A stretch of DNA of 64,000 nt. Origin: Anaerolineales bacterium. Lineage in GTDB: Bacteria; Chloroflexota; Anaerolineae; Anaerolineales; Villigracilaceae. This document shows positions 1-8,397 of the stretch, in pieces; position 1 is the first letter of the stretch; every line of letters starts with the position of its first letter. The DNA is taken from positions 1 to 64,000 of the forward strand of contig JAUXUL010000050.1 of the NCBI GenBank assembly GCA_030680795.1. The letters run 5' to 3'. The notes below the pieces were generated by a model. That model had not been told where the DNA came from and ran no database searches. It worked only from the letters and a program-made list of their open reading frames with translations. The translations under genes and the position numbers were made by a program.

Positions 1-2
1 CC

Positions 3-2162
3 AAACGTCTGGCGGCCGGCGACCAGAGCGTCCGCACCGGGATGCGCTACGGAGCGGGCGAAATCAGCCAACTCGGGCGCGCCTTCGACGAAATGGCTGA
101 GACCCTGCAACAGCGCGAAACCGAGCGCAAGCGCGCGGAAGAAGCAATGCGGCAGAGCGAGGAAAGCTATCGCAACATCTTCGATCGGGCAACGGTTGGC
201 ATTTATCAAGCCATGCCGGAGGGACGTTACCTCAGCATCAACCCGGCAATGGCACACATCTATGGATACGATTCCTCCGAACAGATGCTTACCGGCATCA
301 CCGACATCGCCAGTCAGATTTACGTTGACCCCTCCAGGAGGCAAGAATTTAAGCGGCTTCTGTCCGAGCACGAGCAAGTCATGGAATTCACCAACCAGCA
401 TTACCACAGAGATGGCAGTATCATCTGGACCTCGACAAACGCCCGGGTTGTGAAGGATAAGGAAGGGAAAATACTGTTTTACGAAGGCTTTATGACCGAC
501 ATCACCGAGCGCAAGCAGGCGGAACAGGCGTTGGAGAAAAGGGCGCATGAACTTACCATGCTGTATGAGTCGGCCATGACGATCAGTTCCAACCTTTCTT
601 TGGACGTTGTGCTCAAAACTGTAGTGGAACAGGTGGTCAAGGCCATCAATACCGAAGGATGCGCGCTGTCTTTCTGGGATCAGGAGCGGGATATTCTCGA
701 GACAATGGTGGACTACAGGAAATTATCCCCTGACAAGGCGGATATTCCAGGAACAACCTATTCTCTTAAAGATTACCCCGCCACGCGCCGCGTCCTCGAG
801 ACTCATCAACCCTTATTCCTATCGCGCAGTAACCCTCAAGCGGATCCGGCAGAACTGGCTTTGATGGAAAGACTGGACATGGGCACACTATTACTTTTGC
901 CGCTGGTGGCCCGCGATCAGGTCATCGGCCTGATGGAATTATATGAGGTGGCAAACAAGGAACGCGTCTTTACAGAGGATGATATACGTTTGGCACAAAG
1001 TCTGTCTGCTCAGACCGCCATTTTCATTGACAATGCCCGCCTGTTCGAGCAGGCGGAACGCCGTCTGCGGCGCACCGAGGCTCTGCGCGCGATTGACACG
1101 GCCATCACCGGCAATATGGATCTTATTTCTGTCTTCGATGTGATCTTCGACCAAACATTTACCCAACTGGGCGTGGATGCGGCCGTCATTCTTATGTATG
1201 ATCCAACGGAACAGGCGCTGAAGTACGCCAACGAGCGTGGTTTCCGCACTGAGGCCCTGCAGCATACACACCTGCCGCTCGGAGAAGGGTACGCTGGTCG
1301 GGTAGCGTTGGGCCGCCAAGTGATACACATCCCAAACCTTCAAGGACGAAAGACGGATTTTCTGCGTTCGCCCACCTTCACTCAGGAAGGGTTTATCTCC
1401 TATTTTGGCGTGCCTTTGATTGCCAAGGGCGAGATCAAGGGCGTGCTGGAGGTTTTTCATCGCGCCAGCCTTGAACCCGATACCGAATGGCTGAGTTTCC
1501 TTGAAACCCTGGCCGGGCAGGCGGCCATCGCGATTGACAATGCCACCCTGTTCAAGGACCTGCAGCTTTCGAATATTGAATTAAGCAAGGCTTACGACGC
1601 CACCATCGCGGGCTGGTCACATGCCATGGACCTGAGAGACGAGGAGACCCAGAACCACACCCTGCGCGTGACCGAGATGACCGAGCGCCTGGCGCGGAGG
1701 ATGGGCATTGGCGATGCCGAACTGGTCCACATCCGGCGCGGCGGGCTGCTGCACGATATCGGCAAGATGGGTGTTCCGGATGGCATTCTGCTCAAGCCGG
1801 GCAAACTGACCGAAGAGGAGTGGGTGCACATGCGGCAGCACCCGCAGTTAGCCCACGACATGCTGGCGCCCATCGCATACCTGCGTCCGGCGATGGATAT
1901 ACCCTATTGTCACCACGAGAAATGGGATGGGACAGGCTATCCGTGCGGCTTGAAGGGCGAACAAATCCCCCTGGCAGCGCGCATCTTCGCGGTGGTGGAC
2001 GTGTACGACGCGCTCACATCGGATCGCCCCTACCGCAAAGCCTGGACGCAGAAAAAAACGCTTGAGTACATTCGAGGGCAGGCTGGAACCCATTTTGACC
2101 CCGCAGTGGCGGATGCGTTTTTGGCGAGTATGCCTGCTGTCCCGAAGAATAGGACAGCTTAG
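3..2162 (+). CDS. HAMP-PAS-GAF-GAF-HD-GYP signalling phosphodiesterase (5' partial)
   Basis: The reading frame is open from base 3, so the gene begins before the window; the first internal ATG (base 42) lies inside a HAMP domain (motif AAGDQSVRTG followed by EISQLGRAFDEMAETLQ). Counting from that ATG, a PAS domain spans about 40-160, two GAF domains about 165-335 and 345-500, and an HD-GYP domain about 515-690. The HD-GYP signatures are intact: HT at 539, HDIGK near 571, HHEKWDGTGYP near 624 and DALTSDRPYR after it. Family knowledge: HD-GYP proteins hydrolyse cyclic di-GMP (some cGAMP) at a bi- or trinuclear metal site. The HAMP implies missing N-terminal membrane segments and a periplasmic or extracellular sensor. 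It converges on the M20 peptidase gene. The signal sensed cannot be told. Confidence 0.93.
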   Translation, partial: KRLAAGDQSVRTGMRYGAGEISQLGRAFDEMAETLQQRETERKRAEEAMRQSEESYRNIFDRATVGIYQAMPEGRYLSINPAMAHIYGYDSSEQMLTGITDIASQIYVDPSRRQEFKRLLSEHEQVMEFTNQHYHRDGSIIWTSTNARVVKDKEGKILFYEGFMTDITERKQAEQALEKRAHELTMLYESAMTISSNLSLDVVLKTVVEQVVKAINTEGCALSFWDQERDILETMVDYRKLSPDKADIPGTTYSLKDYPATRRVLETHQPLFLSRSNPQADPAELALMERLDMGTLLLLPLVARDQVIGLMELYEVANKERVFTEDDIRLAQSLSAQTAIFIDNARLFEQAERRLRRTEALRAIDTAITGNMDLISVFDVIFDQTFTQLGVDAAVILMYDPTEQALKYANERGFRTEALQHTHLPLGEGYAGRVALGRQVIHIPNLQGRKTDFLRSPTFTQEGFISYFGVPLIAKGEIKGVLEVFHRASLEPDTEWLSFLETLAGQAAIAIDNATLFKDLQLSNIELSKAYDATIAGWSHAMDLRDEETQNHTLRVTEMTERLARRMGIGDAELVHIRRGGLLHDIGKMGVPDGILLKPGKLTEEEWVHMRQHPQLAHDMLAPIAYLRPAMDIPYCHHEKWDGTGYPCGLKGEQIPLAARIFAVVDVYDALTSDRPYRKAWTQKKTLEYIRGQAGTHFDPAVADAFLASMPAVPKNRTA

Positions 2163-2343
2163 ATTCAAGTAGTAGCCTTAAGTAGTGTCATTCCAAGTAA
2201 ACCCATAGCGAAGAAAAAGTCGCTGTTCCAAGCGGAAGAATTTCATCAGCAAGGCGACATGAATGTCGCACAACAACTAATCTTGTTCCCTAGTAGCGAA
2301 GCGAAGAATCTCTACGACTATATAATTTCTGAATTTGGGATAG

Positions 2344-3702
2344 TTATTTTGAAAATTCTTTGATCACACGCACCATGTGTTTGGCGTGCTGTAAATATAA
2401 ATCCAGGCGGATGTTTTCGTTGGGGGCGTGGGCTTTAGTGTCCGGGTAGCCGAGTCCCATTGTCACAACGGGCAGGCCCAGGTCATGTACGAACGGGTAG
2501 CTTGGGCCGGAACCACCGATCATCGGCACAATTTCCATCTTCGCGTCGTATACCTCCTCGGCAGTATCCACCACGATTTTCACAAAGGGATCATCAGGGT
2601 CTGTGCGCGCGGCCGGTTCGCCCCCAAGAAAATCAATCTTCACATCCCTGAAGCCTTCCGCGTCGAGATGGGCGCGAAGTTTCTTTAAGATATCTTCAGG
2701 TTTTTGATTTGGCACAAGGCGGAAATCCACTTTGGCAGAAGCGAAGGCAGGCTGCACAGTTTTCGAGCCGGGACCCTGATAACCGCTGGTCAGGCCGCAG
2801 ATGGTGCATGTCGGTACGAAGACCTCTTCCATTTTCAGGTCGGTGCCGCCTTTCAAGCCTTTGATAAATTCCTTTGCGCCGTAACGTGATTTGTATTCGT
2901 CGGCTACATCCGGAAGCGCATCCATTAGTTCACGGTCTCGTGCGGATGGAAGTATGACATCATCATAAAAGCCGGGGATGCGAATGCGTTCATCGACTCT
3001 CTTCAAGCTGTTCAGCGCCCAAGTGAGTCTCCAGGCCGCGTTGGGCAGGATACTGCCTCCCAGCCCCGAATGGACGTCGGTGCTGAGAGAAGTGACCGAC
3101 AACTCAACATAGCAAATCCCGCGCAGACCCAGATATTGCATGGGCTTGTCGCGATGATCCACGCCGCCGAATTCCCAAATGCAGGCATCGGCTTTCAGCT
3201 TATCGAGATTCTTTGAGATGAAATCATGCAAGTGAAGGCTGGCTGTTTCCTCTTCGCCCTCGATAATGAATTTGATATTGCAAGGCAGTTCGCCTTCAGA
3301 TTCAAGGATGGCATCAATGGCATACAAACGCGAAGTGAGATGACTCTTGTCATCGCTGACTCCGCGCCCGTACATTTTTCCAGCGCGGATTTGTGGTTCA
3401 AAGGGAGGGCTTTCCCATAAATCCAAGGGCTCCGGCGGCTGGACGTCGTAATGATTATAGATCAGCAGGGTCTTGTCGCTTTTACCTCTTCGTTCAGCAA
3501 AGACGACCGGCGCGCCCTCAGTAGCCATGACTTCTGCCTTGAAACCGCGTTTTTCCAGCATATCTTTAACCAGGGCCGCGCATTCTTTTAATCCCAAATT
3601 TTGCGCGCTGATGCTGGGTTGGGCCACGTAGACCTTAAGCTCTTCCAGGCTTTTATCGAGATTTTTGTCAATGTATGAATCTATCTTTTTATAGTCGCTC
3701 AT
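2344..3702 (-). CDS. M20 family metallopeptidase (dipeptidase-like)
   Basis: The 452-residue length is normal for M20/M28 dipeptidases of the CNDP type. Metal-site motifs are visible: NHYDVQ near residue 83, GRGVSDDKS near 115, EGEEE near 148 and a C-terminal HAPNENI. The central dimerisation domain lies between about 190 and 330. An AGGAGA ribosome site precedes the ATG. Family role: zinc-dependent hydrolysis of dipeptides or acylated amino acids in the cytoplasm; no signal peptide is present. It is the last gene of a minus-strand run after udk, cyclophilin and the VTT protein, separated from the last by about 90 bases of repeat-like sequence. Substrate specificity cannot be read from the sequence. 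Confidence 0.9.
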   Translation of the reverse strand: MSDYKKIDSYIDKNLDKSLEELKVYVAQPSISAQNLGLKECAALVKDMLEKRGFKAEVMATEGAPVVFAERRGKSDKTLLIYNHYDVQPPEPLDLWESPPFEPQIRAGKMYGRGVSDDKSHLTSRLYAIDAILESEGELPCNIKFIIEGEEETASLHLHDFISKNLDKLKADACIWEFGGVDHRDKPMQYLGLRGICYVELSVTSLSTDVHSGLGGSILPNAAWRLTWALNSLKRVDERIRIPGFYDDVILPSARDRELMDALPDVADEYKSRYGAKEFIKGLKGGTDLKMEEVFVPTCTICGLTSGYQGPGSKTVQPAFASAKVDFRLVPNQKPEDILKKLRAHLDAEGFRDVKIDFLGGEPAARTDPDDPFVKIVVDTAEEVYDAKMEIVPMIGGSGPSYPFVHDLGLPVVTMGLGYPDTKAHAPNENIRLDLYLQHAKHMVRVIKEFSK

Positions 3703-3794
3703 GATGTTCTCCTATTTAATTATTTCGGAATGCGGGAGCCTGCTCCTGCACAATCGACAGCGGGTTGTCGGACTCCAGGGTTAAAACCGCTGAG

Positions 3795-4577
3795 TTAAAA
3801 TAACTTCGCCAGCCATTCAATCGAATATGCGCCTGCGAAGGCAAACAGCGCCATTTTGATAATTTGTCCGACCCAGCAAAAGAGCAGGAAGCGCCAAAGA
3901 TTCATTTTAGCGATGCCTGCCGCCATGCCTGCTATATCAAAGAATGGATTGGGAATGGCGGATAACACCAGAATTGTCCAGCCTCCATATTTATCGATCC
4001 ATGGACTGATTTTATAGTAAACGTCAGTTCGCTCGACAACGGCTTGTCCGCTGAAACCCGCGAGATAGCCGGAGAGTTCGCCGATTGCCCCGCCCGTCCC
4101 TGCGGCGAGTGCGACTCCGATGGGATTGAAGATGCTTCCCATCGCAAATACAACCGCCACACCCGGCGCAGGCAAAAAGACCGTCGCGTTTGCCATCAGG
4201 GCGATCAGGAAAATGCCGGGGTAACCATATTCAGCAAATTCATCCACGCGGTCTCGGATGCTGTAAATATAACCAGTGATACAGATGACCGCGGCTATCG
4301 CCAGAATGCGTAAGATATTTGTGCCGAAGTTCGTTGCAGGTTTTAAGGTTGGGAGATTTGCAGGTTTATTTTGGATTGCTGCAATTTTTTTCTTTGAACC
4401 CCGCGACGCTTCCTGTGGCCGCTGGTTGTTCTTTTTCGACTTTTCAACCTTTGAACCCTTCGACAGGCTCAGGGCAGGCTCTTTTAACTTTCCAACCTTT
4501 GAACCCTTCGACAGGCTCAGGGCAGGCTCTTTTAACTTTCCAACCTTTAAACCTTTAACTTTCTTCGATGATGACAC
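3795..4577 (-). CDS. VTT-domain (DedA/SNARE-associated) membrane protein with repeat-derived N-terminus
   Basis: Residues about 90-260 form a VTT/DedA-like membrane domain: a first helix ([19 protein letters not shown]), the family segment [14 protein letters not shown], the [13 protein letters not shown] stretch, and the terminal helices. Family proteins move or scramble lipids or undecaprenyl phosphate; the role here is unassigned. The N-terminal 50 residues are unusual: lysine-rich, with the peptide [10 protein letters not shown] occurring twice, encoded by a 48-bp tandem repeat (4445-4540). The start used is a GTG at 4577, which overlaps the last 23 bases of the cyclophilin gene. A later non-ATG start that would skip the repeats cannot be excluded, since there is no ATG before the first helix. 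Confidence 0.8.
   Translation of the reverse strand: MSSSKKVKGLKVGKLKEPALSLSKGSKVGKLKEPALSLSKGSKVEKSKKNNQRPQEASRGSKKKIAAIQNKPANLPTLKPATNFGTNILRILAIAAVICITGYIYSIRDRVDEFAEYGYPGIFLIALMANATVFLPAPGVAVVFAMGSIFNPIGVALAAGTGGAIGELSGYLAGFSGQAVVERTDVYYKISPWIDKYGGWTILVLSAIPNPFFDIAGMAAGIAKMNLWRFLLFCWVGQIIKMALFAFAGAYSIEWLAKLF
4445..4540. repeat. Tandem 48-bp repeat carrying the ALSLSKG-type interspersed element
   Basis: Two 48-bp units (starting 4445 and 4493) are followed by a partial third. Each contains CCCTTCGACAGGCTCAGGGC. On the minus strand they are read in frame as [10 protein letters not shown] in the VTT protein. Related words occur in glnS (18271-18298) and in the glycerate kinase gene (29975-30043). 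Confidence 0.85.
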
Positions 4578-5064
4578 GAATAATCTTCACTGCCGGTGCA
4601 TTGATATTGCCCGGATCGCGCGCTGGAATGGACATGAGTACGTCCAAACCGTCAACAACTTGGCCAAAGACGGTGTGTTTCCCATTTAAATGAGGTGTGG
4701 GTCCATGGGTGATGAAGAATTGCGAACCGTTTGTGCCGGGTCCCGCATTTGCCATGGATAATATGCCCTGCTTATCATGCTTTAAACTGGCGTCGAACTC
4801 ATCGCCGAATTTATAGCCAGGTCCGCCTCTGCCAGTGCCGGTTGGGTCGCCGCCCTGCACCATGAAATTATCAATCACACGATGGAAGATGACGCCATCG
4901 TAATATTCCTCGCGCGCAAGAAAAACGAAGTTGTTGACGGTCATTGGGGTTTTGCCTGCAAATAATTCAATGGCCATCGAGCCTTTGTCAGTTTCCATGT
5001 TTGCTTTGTATTTCTTCTTCGGGTCTATCTGCATTGCGGGTGGGGTAGTCCATTGTTCTGCCAT
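4555..5064 (-). CDS. Cyclophilin-type peptidyl-prolyl cis-trans isomerase
   Basis: At 169 residues this is a single cyclophilin domain without a signal peptide, so probably cytoplasmic. Core motifs are present: [20 protein letters not shown] (the catalytic Arg is in FHRV), [25 protein letters not shown]. The family catalyses cis-trans isomerisation of X-Pro bonds and assists folding. An AGGAG-like site lies just before the ATG at 5064. The stop overlaps the GTG start of the VTT gene, which suggests translational coupling. The first 20 residues ([19 protein letters not shown]) are an extension typical of Chloroflexota cyclophilins, as far as I recall. Confidence 0.93.
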   Translation of the reverse strand: MAEQWTTPPAMQIDPKKKYKANMETDKGSMAIELFAGKTPMTVNNFVFLAREEYYDGVIFHRVIDNFMVQGGDPTGTGRGGPGYKFGDEFDASLKHDKQGILSMANAGPGTNGSQFFITHGPTPHLNGKHTVFGQVVDGLDVLMSIPARDPGNINAPAVKIIRVIIEES

Positions 5065-5121
5065 TAATCTCTCCTTGGTTTTTTGGTGGTCGTCGGGTAG
5101 GACGAAGTCTGTACCGAGACC

Positions 5122-5745
5122 TTATTTCAGTAGTGTTTCAATCCTTGCTACAACCATATCCAGGGCGGCGGTGTTGAATCCACCCCCTGGGATGATAACA
5201 TCTGCATAGCGTTTTGACGGTTCGACGAATTCAAGATGCATGGGCCGTACAGTCGTCTGGTATTGTTTGATGACTGATTCGGTTGCGCGGCCTCGCTCGG
5301 TGAGATCACGATGCAATCGGCGGATGAAGCGAACATCGGCATCAGTGTCAACAAAAATTTTTACATCCAACAACTTGCGCAATTCAGGCTCGGCAAAGAT
5401 CAAAATTCCCTCAACCAAAATTACGCCGCGCGGCTCCACTGTAAATGTTTGGCTCGTGCGGCTGTCTGTGGCGAAATCATAGATCGGGACCTCGACAGGC
5501 TGAAGGTCACGCAATGCTTCGACATGCTTGATCAGCAATTCAGTTTCGAGGGAGTGCGGATGGTCGAAGTTGACATTCATTCGCAATGTGGGCGGTAATC
5601 CAGTCAGATCTTTGTAGTAAGAGTCGTGTTGCAGGTATGCAATTTTATCTGCTCCAACCCGATTGAGGATTTCTTGAGCAACCGTTGTCTTGCCAGAACC
5701 TGATCCACCGGCAATGCCAATGACCAATGGGATCTTATGACTCAT
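5122..5745 (-). CDS. udk: Uridine kinase
   Basis: The product phosphorylates uridine and cytidine to UMP and CMP using ATP or GTP (pyrimidine salvage, cytoplasm). The Walker A motif GIAGGSGSGKTT is at residues 9-20; other family segments are HDSYYKD, NFDHPHSLE, PIYDFATDSRT and VILVEGILIF. I chose the ATG at 5745 (MSHKIPLVIGIAGG), giving 207 residues, the usual length. The frame runs open upstream to 5859 but that stretch has no family similarity. It is the first gene of the minus-strand run towards cyclophilin, VTT protein and M20 peptidase, and is divergent from mreB, with about 190 bases between. Confidence 0.93.
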   Translation of the reverse strand: MSHKIPLVIGIAGGSGSGKTTVAQEILNRVGADKIAYLQHDSYYKDLTGLPPTLRMNVNFDHPHSLETELLIKHVEALRDLQPVEVPIYDFATDSRTSQTFTVEPRGVILVEGILIFAEPELRKLLDVKIFVDTDADVRFIRRLHRDLTERGRATESVIKQYQTTVRPMHLEFVEPSKRYADVIIPGGGFNTAALDMVVARIETLLK

Positions 5746-5881
5746 ATTTTCGATTATAGCCCATGACTGGCAAAACGGCTCCGAGCGGATACTCAGCTTG
5801 CTTGCCAACCAAGGGCATTTGCTTGCACCTGAGCATTCCTTCAGCCCGCGCGGATGCAAAATCCAATTTTAATCCTCATGG

Positions 5882-5914
5882 TATAATGTTGCCGTACGTT
5901 TCGTTCGGTATAAT
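5882..5914 (+). promoter_or_regulatory. Two TATAAT boxes upstream of mreB
   Basis: TATAAT occurs exactly at 5882-5887 and again at 5909-5914, 27 bases apart, within the udk-mreB divergent gap. No convincing TTGACA is placed at 16-18 bases from either. A TAGGAG ribosome site (about 5923) and a TTG start follow the second box. Confidence 0.5.
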
Positions 5915-5935
5915 ATCTCACTTAGGAGCCTAATT

Positions 5936-7006
5936 TTGGCCTTCAACCCTATTAACTGGCTGTTAGGCCTTTTTTCTCTGGACATTACCATAGACCTTGG
6001 CACTGCGAACACTCTTGTTCACGTTCGCGGCAAAGGGATTGTCATTAACGAACCATCCTGGGTTACGGTTGATAAGAAACTAAGACAACCTTTGGCGATT
6101 GGCCTTGAAGCGAAAGAAATGGTTGGGCGCACGCCGGGGAATGTAATCGTTGTGCGTCCCATTCGTGATGGCGTCATTTCTGAATTTGATGTCACCCAGA
6201 CCATGCTTGAATATTTCATTGGTAAAGTCCATGAACAGAGCATCGTGCCTCTTCCGCGTCCGCGTGTGATCGTGGGTCTCCCAACAGGCGTAACGGAAGT
6301 GGAGAAGCGTGCTGTCTATGATGCGGTGATGGCATCTGGCGCACGTCAAGCCTTGTTGATCGAAGAACCGATCGCGGCTGCGCTCGGAGCTGGACTGCCA
6401 ATTGGAGAGGTGCGCGGCTCGATGGTGATTGACATCGGCGGTGGCACGACCGAAGTGGCGGTCATGTCCATGAGCGGCGTGATTGCATCGCGCTCCCTGC
6501 GCGTCGCAGGCGATGAAATGGATCAGGATGTTGTACAGTACCTGCGCAATAAATACAACCTTTTGATTGGTGAAGGCATTGCAGAGCAGGTCAAATGGCA
6601 GATTGGTTCCGCGTATTCCCTTAAACCTGAAAAAACAATGGAGGTTCGAGGCCGCAATCTTGTAACAGGGTTGCCTGAAACAGTTGAAGTTTCCTCCGTT
6701 GAAATGCGTGAAGCCCTCTCTGGCTCTATACAGGTTATCATTGATACCGTGCGCGATGCTTTGGATGAAATTCCTCCCGAAATTGTTGCGGATTTAATGG
6801 ATATCGGCATTTGTCTGGCAGGCGGTGGTGCGCTTTTGCAAGGCTTGGCGGAACGCCTGACGGATGAATTAAAGCTACGTGTTTGGGTTGCAGAAGACCC
6901 GCTTACTTGTGTGGTGCGCGGCGCGTCAAAGATATTTGAGGAATTTGATGTTCTCGGGCGTTATTTGGTTGGATTGGAACGTGGAAGCACGCGTCACGCT
7001 GGATAA
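5936..7006 (+). CDS. mreB: Rod-shape determining actin homologue MreB
   Basis: MreB polymerises on the inner face of the membrane and directs lateral wall synthesis with MreC, MreD, RodA and PBP2. Actin-fold signatures: phosphate 1 loop DLGTANTLV (near residue 17), connect 1, phosphate 2 VIDIGGGTTEVAVMS, and LAGGGALLQGL near the C-terminus. The 356-residue length is slightly longer than usual (about 340). The start is a TTG (MAFNPINWLLGLF) with a TAGGAG site 7-8 bases upstream; the hydrophobic INWLLGLF would be an N-terminal membrane anchor. It opens the mre-min-rod block. Confidence 0.97.
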   Translation: MAFNPINWLLGLFSLDITIDLGTANTLVHVRGKGIVINEPSWVTVDKKLRQPLAIGLEAKEMVGRTPGNVIVVRPIRDGVISEFDVTQTMLEYFIGKVHEQSIVPLPRPRVIVGLPTGVTEVEKRAVYDAVMASGARQALLIEEPIAAALGAGLPIGEVRGSMVIDIGGGTTEVAVMSMSGVIASRSLRVAGDEMDQDVVQYLRNKYNLLIGEGIAEQVKWQIGSAYSLKPEKTMEVRGRNLVTGLPETVEVSSVEMREALSGSIQVIIDTVRDALDEIPPEIVADLMDIGICLAGGGALLQGLAERLTDELKLRVWVAEDPLTCVVRGASKIFEEFDVLGRYLVGLERGSTRHAG

Positions 7007-7048
7007 CAAAAACTTTGGCAGTCTCTTTATCAGAGATTTGGTGAAAAA

Positions 7049-7885
7049 ATGAACTCCCGTTCTTTACAAACGACGATTATTTTCCTTGTAGTGGGGGGGG
7101 TTCTTGCCTTGTCTCTTGGCGGTTTCTTTGGCTCCGCTTCCAAGCAAGTTAGCTCCGCGTTGATAGAAATACAAACCTGGTTTTCCGCCCGCTTTATCGG
7201 GTTGCAGGATTTTATGACCGCTCCGCGTGACATTGTTTCCTTGCGTACGCGCAATACGGAATTGGAGGCGCAGGTGTCACAGTTACAGGCACAAGTCATT
7301 GAACTCCAACAAAGAGTGAATGAGACCGAGACTCTTGCAGCGCTTGTAAATTTCTCCCGTTCAAATCCTGAAAGTACATACAGAGCTGCCGCAGTGATCG
7401 GACGTGACCCCAGTCCGTTTTTGCATTATATTATTATTAATCGCGGCTCGAATGATGATATTCGGCGCGGTATGCCGGTTGTGACGAATCAAGGTTTGGT
7501 TGGGCGTATTGATGCGGTCATCGCGGATGCTGCGCGTGTACAATTGATCACGGATCCCGCATCTGCTGTTAATGTTTACTTGCAGAACGCTGAAACCAAT
7601 GCTGTAGCAATTGGTTCTGTAACAGGTGACGTTTTCCTGGATATGATCTCGCAGAATATTGTTGTGGAATCAGGCGATCTTATTCTGACCTCAGGGCTGG
7701 GAGGCGGTTATCCCTCCGACCTGATCATTGGACAGGTAGTTACCCTCCGTAGCCTTGAATATGAATTATTCCAACAAGCAACTGTCCAGCTTGCCGTGGA
7801 CTTTTCCAGCCTCGATATCGTTTTGGTGATTACCAACTTCCGCTCGGTGGATATTACTCCTCTCGAACCACTGCCATCCCCATAA
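7049..7885 (+). CDS. mreC: Rod-shape determining protein MreC
   Basis: Bitopic membrane protein that links MreB to the periplasmic or extracellular wall machinery. One N-terminal membrane helix (IIFLVVGGVLALSLGGFF), a coiled coil at about 65-95 (RNTELEAQVSQLQAQVIELQQRV), then the two beta-barrel region with the family-typical VIGRDPSPFLHYIIINRGSNDDIRRGMPV and LILTSGLGGGYPSDLIIGQV. The 278-residue length is normal. Lies 42 bases after mreB and 11 before mreD, so almost certainly co-transcribed. Confidence 0.96.
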   Translation: MNSRSLQTTIIFLVVGGVLALSLGGFFGSASKQVSSALIEIQTWFSARFIGLQDFMTAPRDIVSLRTRNTELEAQVSQLQAQVIELQQRVNETETLAALVNFSRSNPESTYRAAAVIGRDPSPFLHYIIINRGSNDDIRRGMPVVTNQGLVGRIDAVIADAARVQLITDPASAVNVYLQNAETNAVAIGSVTGDVFLDMISQNIVVESGDLILTSGLGGGYPSDLIIGQVVTLRSLEYELFQQATVQLAVDFSSLDIVLVITNFRSVDITPLEPLPSP

Positions 7886-7896
7886 TTGTCTTTGAC

Positions 7897-8397
7897 ATGC
7901 GAAATATAATCGCGTTTCCATTGCTTGGGCTGGCAGTTATCCTCCAGTCATCAGTTATCAGTCAGATCAACTTGATCTCTGGCTATGCAGACCTGCCACT
8001 GATCCTGCTTGCTGCCTGGGCCTTGCAGGAGCGGGTCAATTCTTCATGGCATTGGGCCGTGACTGTTTGTTTGATGCTTGGCTTTGTATCCGCGCTGCCC
8101 TGGCTGGTTGTGGTGCTTGGTTACTTGGGTGTTGTTTTTGCGGCGCAAATGTTACAAAAACGCATCTGGCAGGCTCCTTTGCTGGCGATGTTTAGCGTAA
8201 TATTTATCGGTACGTTATATATGCATGTATTGTCATTTGTGGTTCTAAGAATTTCCGGCACTGCTTTATTATTCCGTGATGTCATGAGCCTGATCACCTT
8301 GCCAAGTCTATTGCTTAACATGTTATTCTCGATACCGATTTATACCTTTATTCGCGACCTGGCAGGCTGGGTTTATCCAACAGAGGAATACGAATGA
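7897..8397 (+). CDS. mreD: Rod-shape determining protein MreD
   Basis: Small polytopic membrane protein of 166 residues with about five hydrophobic segments, as in the MreD family (for example NIIAFPLLGLAVILQSSVI, LPLILLAAWALQERVNSSWHW, and a final LLLNMLFSIPIYTFI). Sequence conservation in MreD is low; the call rests on topology, length and its position between mreC and mrdA. Its stop overlaps the mrdA ATG by four bases (ATGA), a sign of translational coupling. Confidence 0.9.
   Translation: MRNIIAFPLLGLAVILQSSVISQINLISGYADLPLILLAAWALQERVNSSWHWAVTVCLMLGFVSALPWLVVVLGYLGVVFAAQMLQKRIWQAPLLAMFSVIFIGTLYMHVLSFVVLRISGTALLFRDVMSLITLPSLLLNMLFSIPIYTFIRDLAGWVYPTEEYE

Noticed and set aside
939-1460. 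173-residue frame antisense to the GAF domains
   Set aside because: Shadow of the HD-GYP gene: no ribosome site, no recognisable domain.
5746-5859. 38-residue extension of uridine kinase
   Set aside because: No family similarity; the ATG at 5745 starts the P-loop domain as usual.
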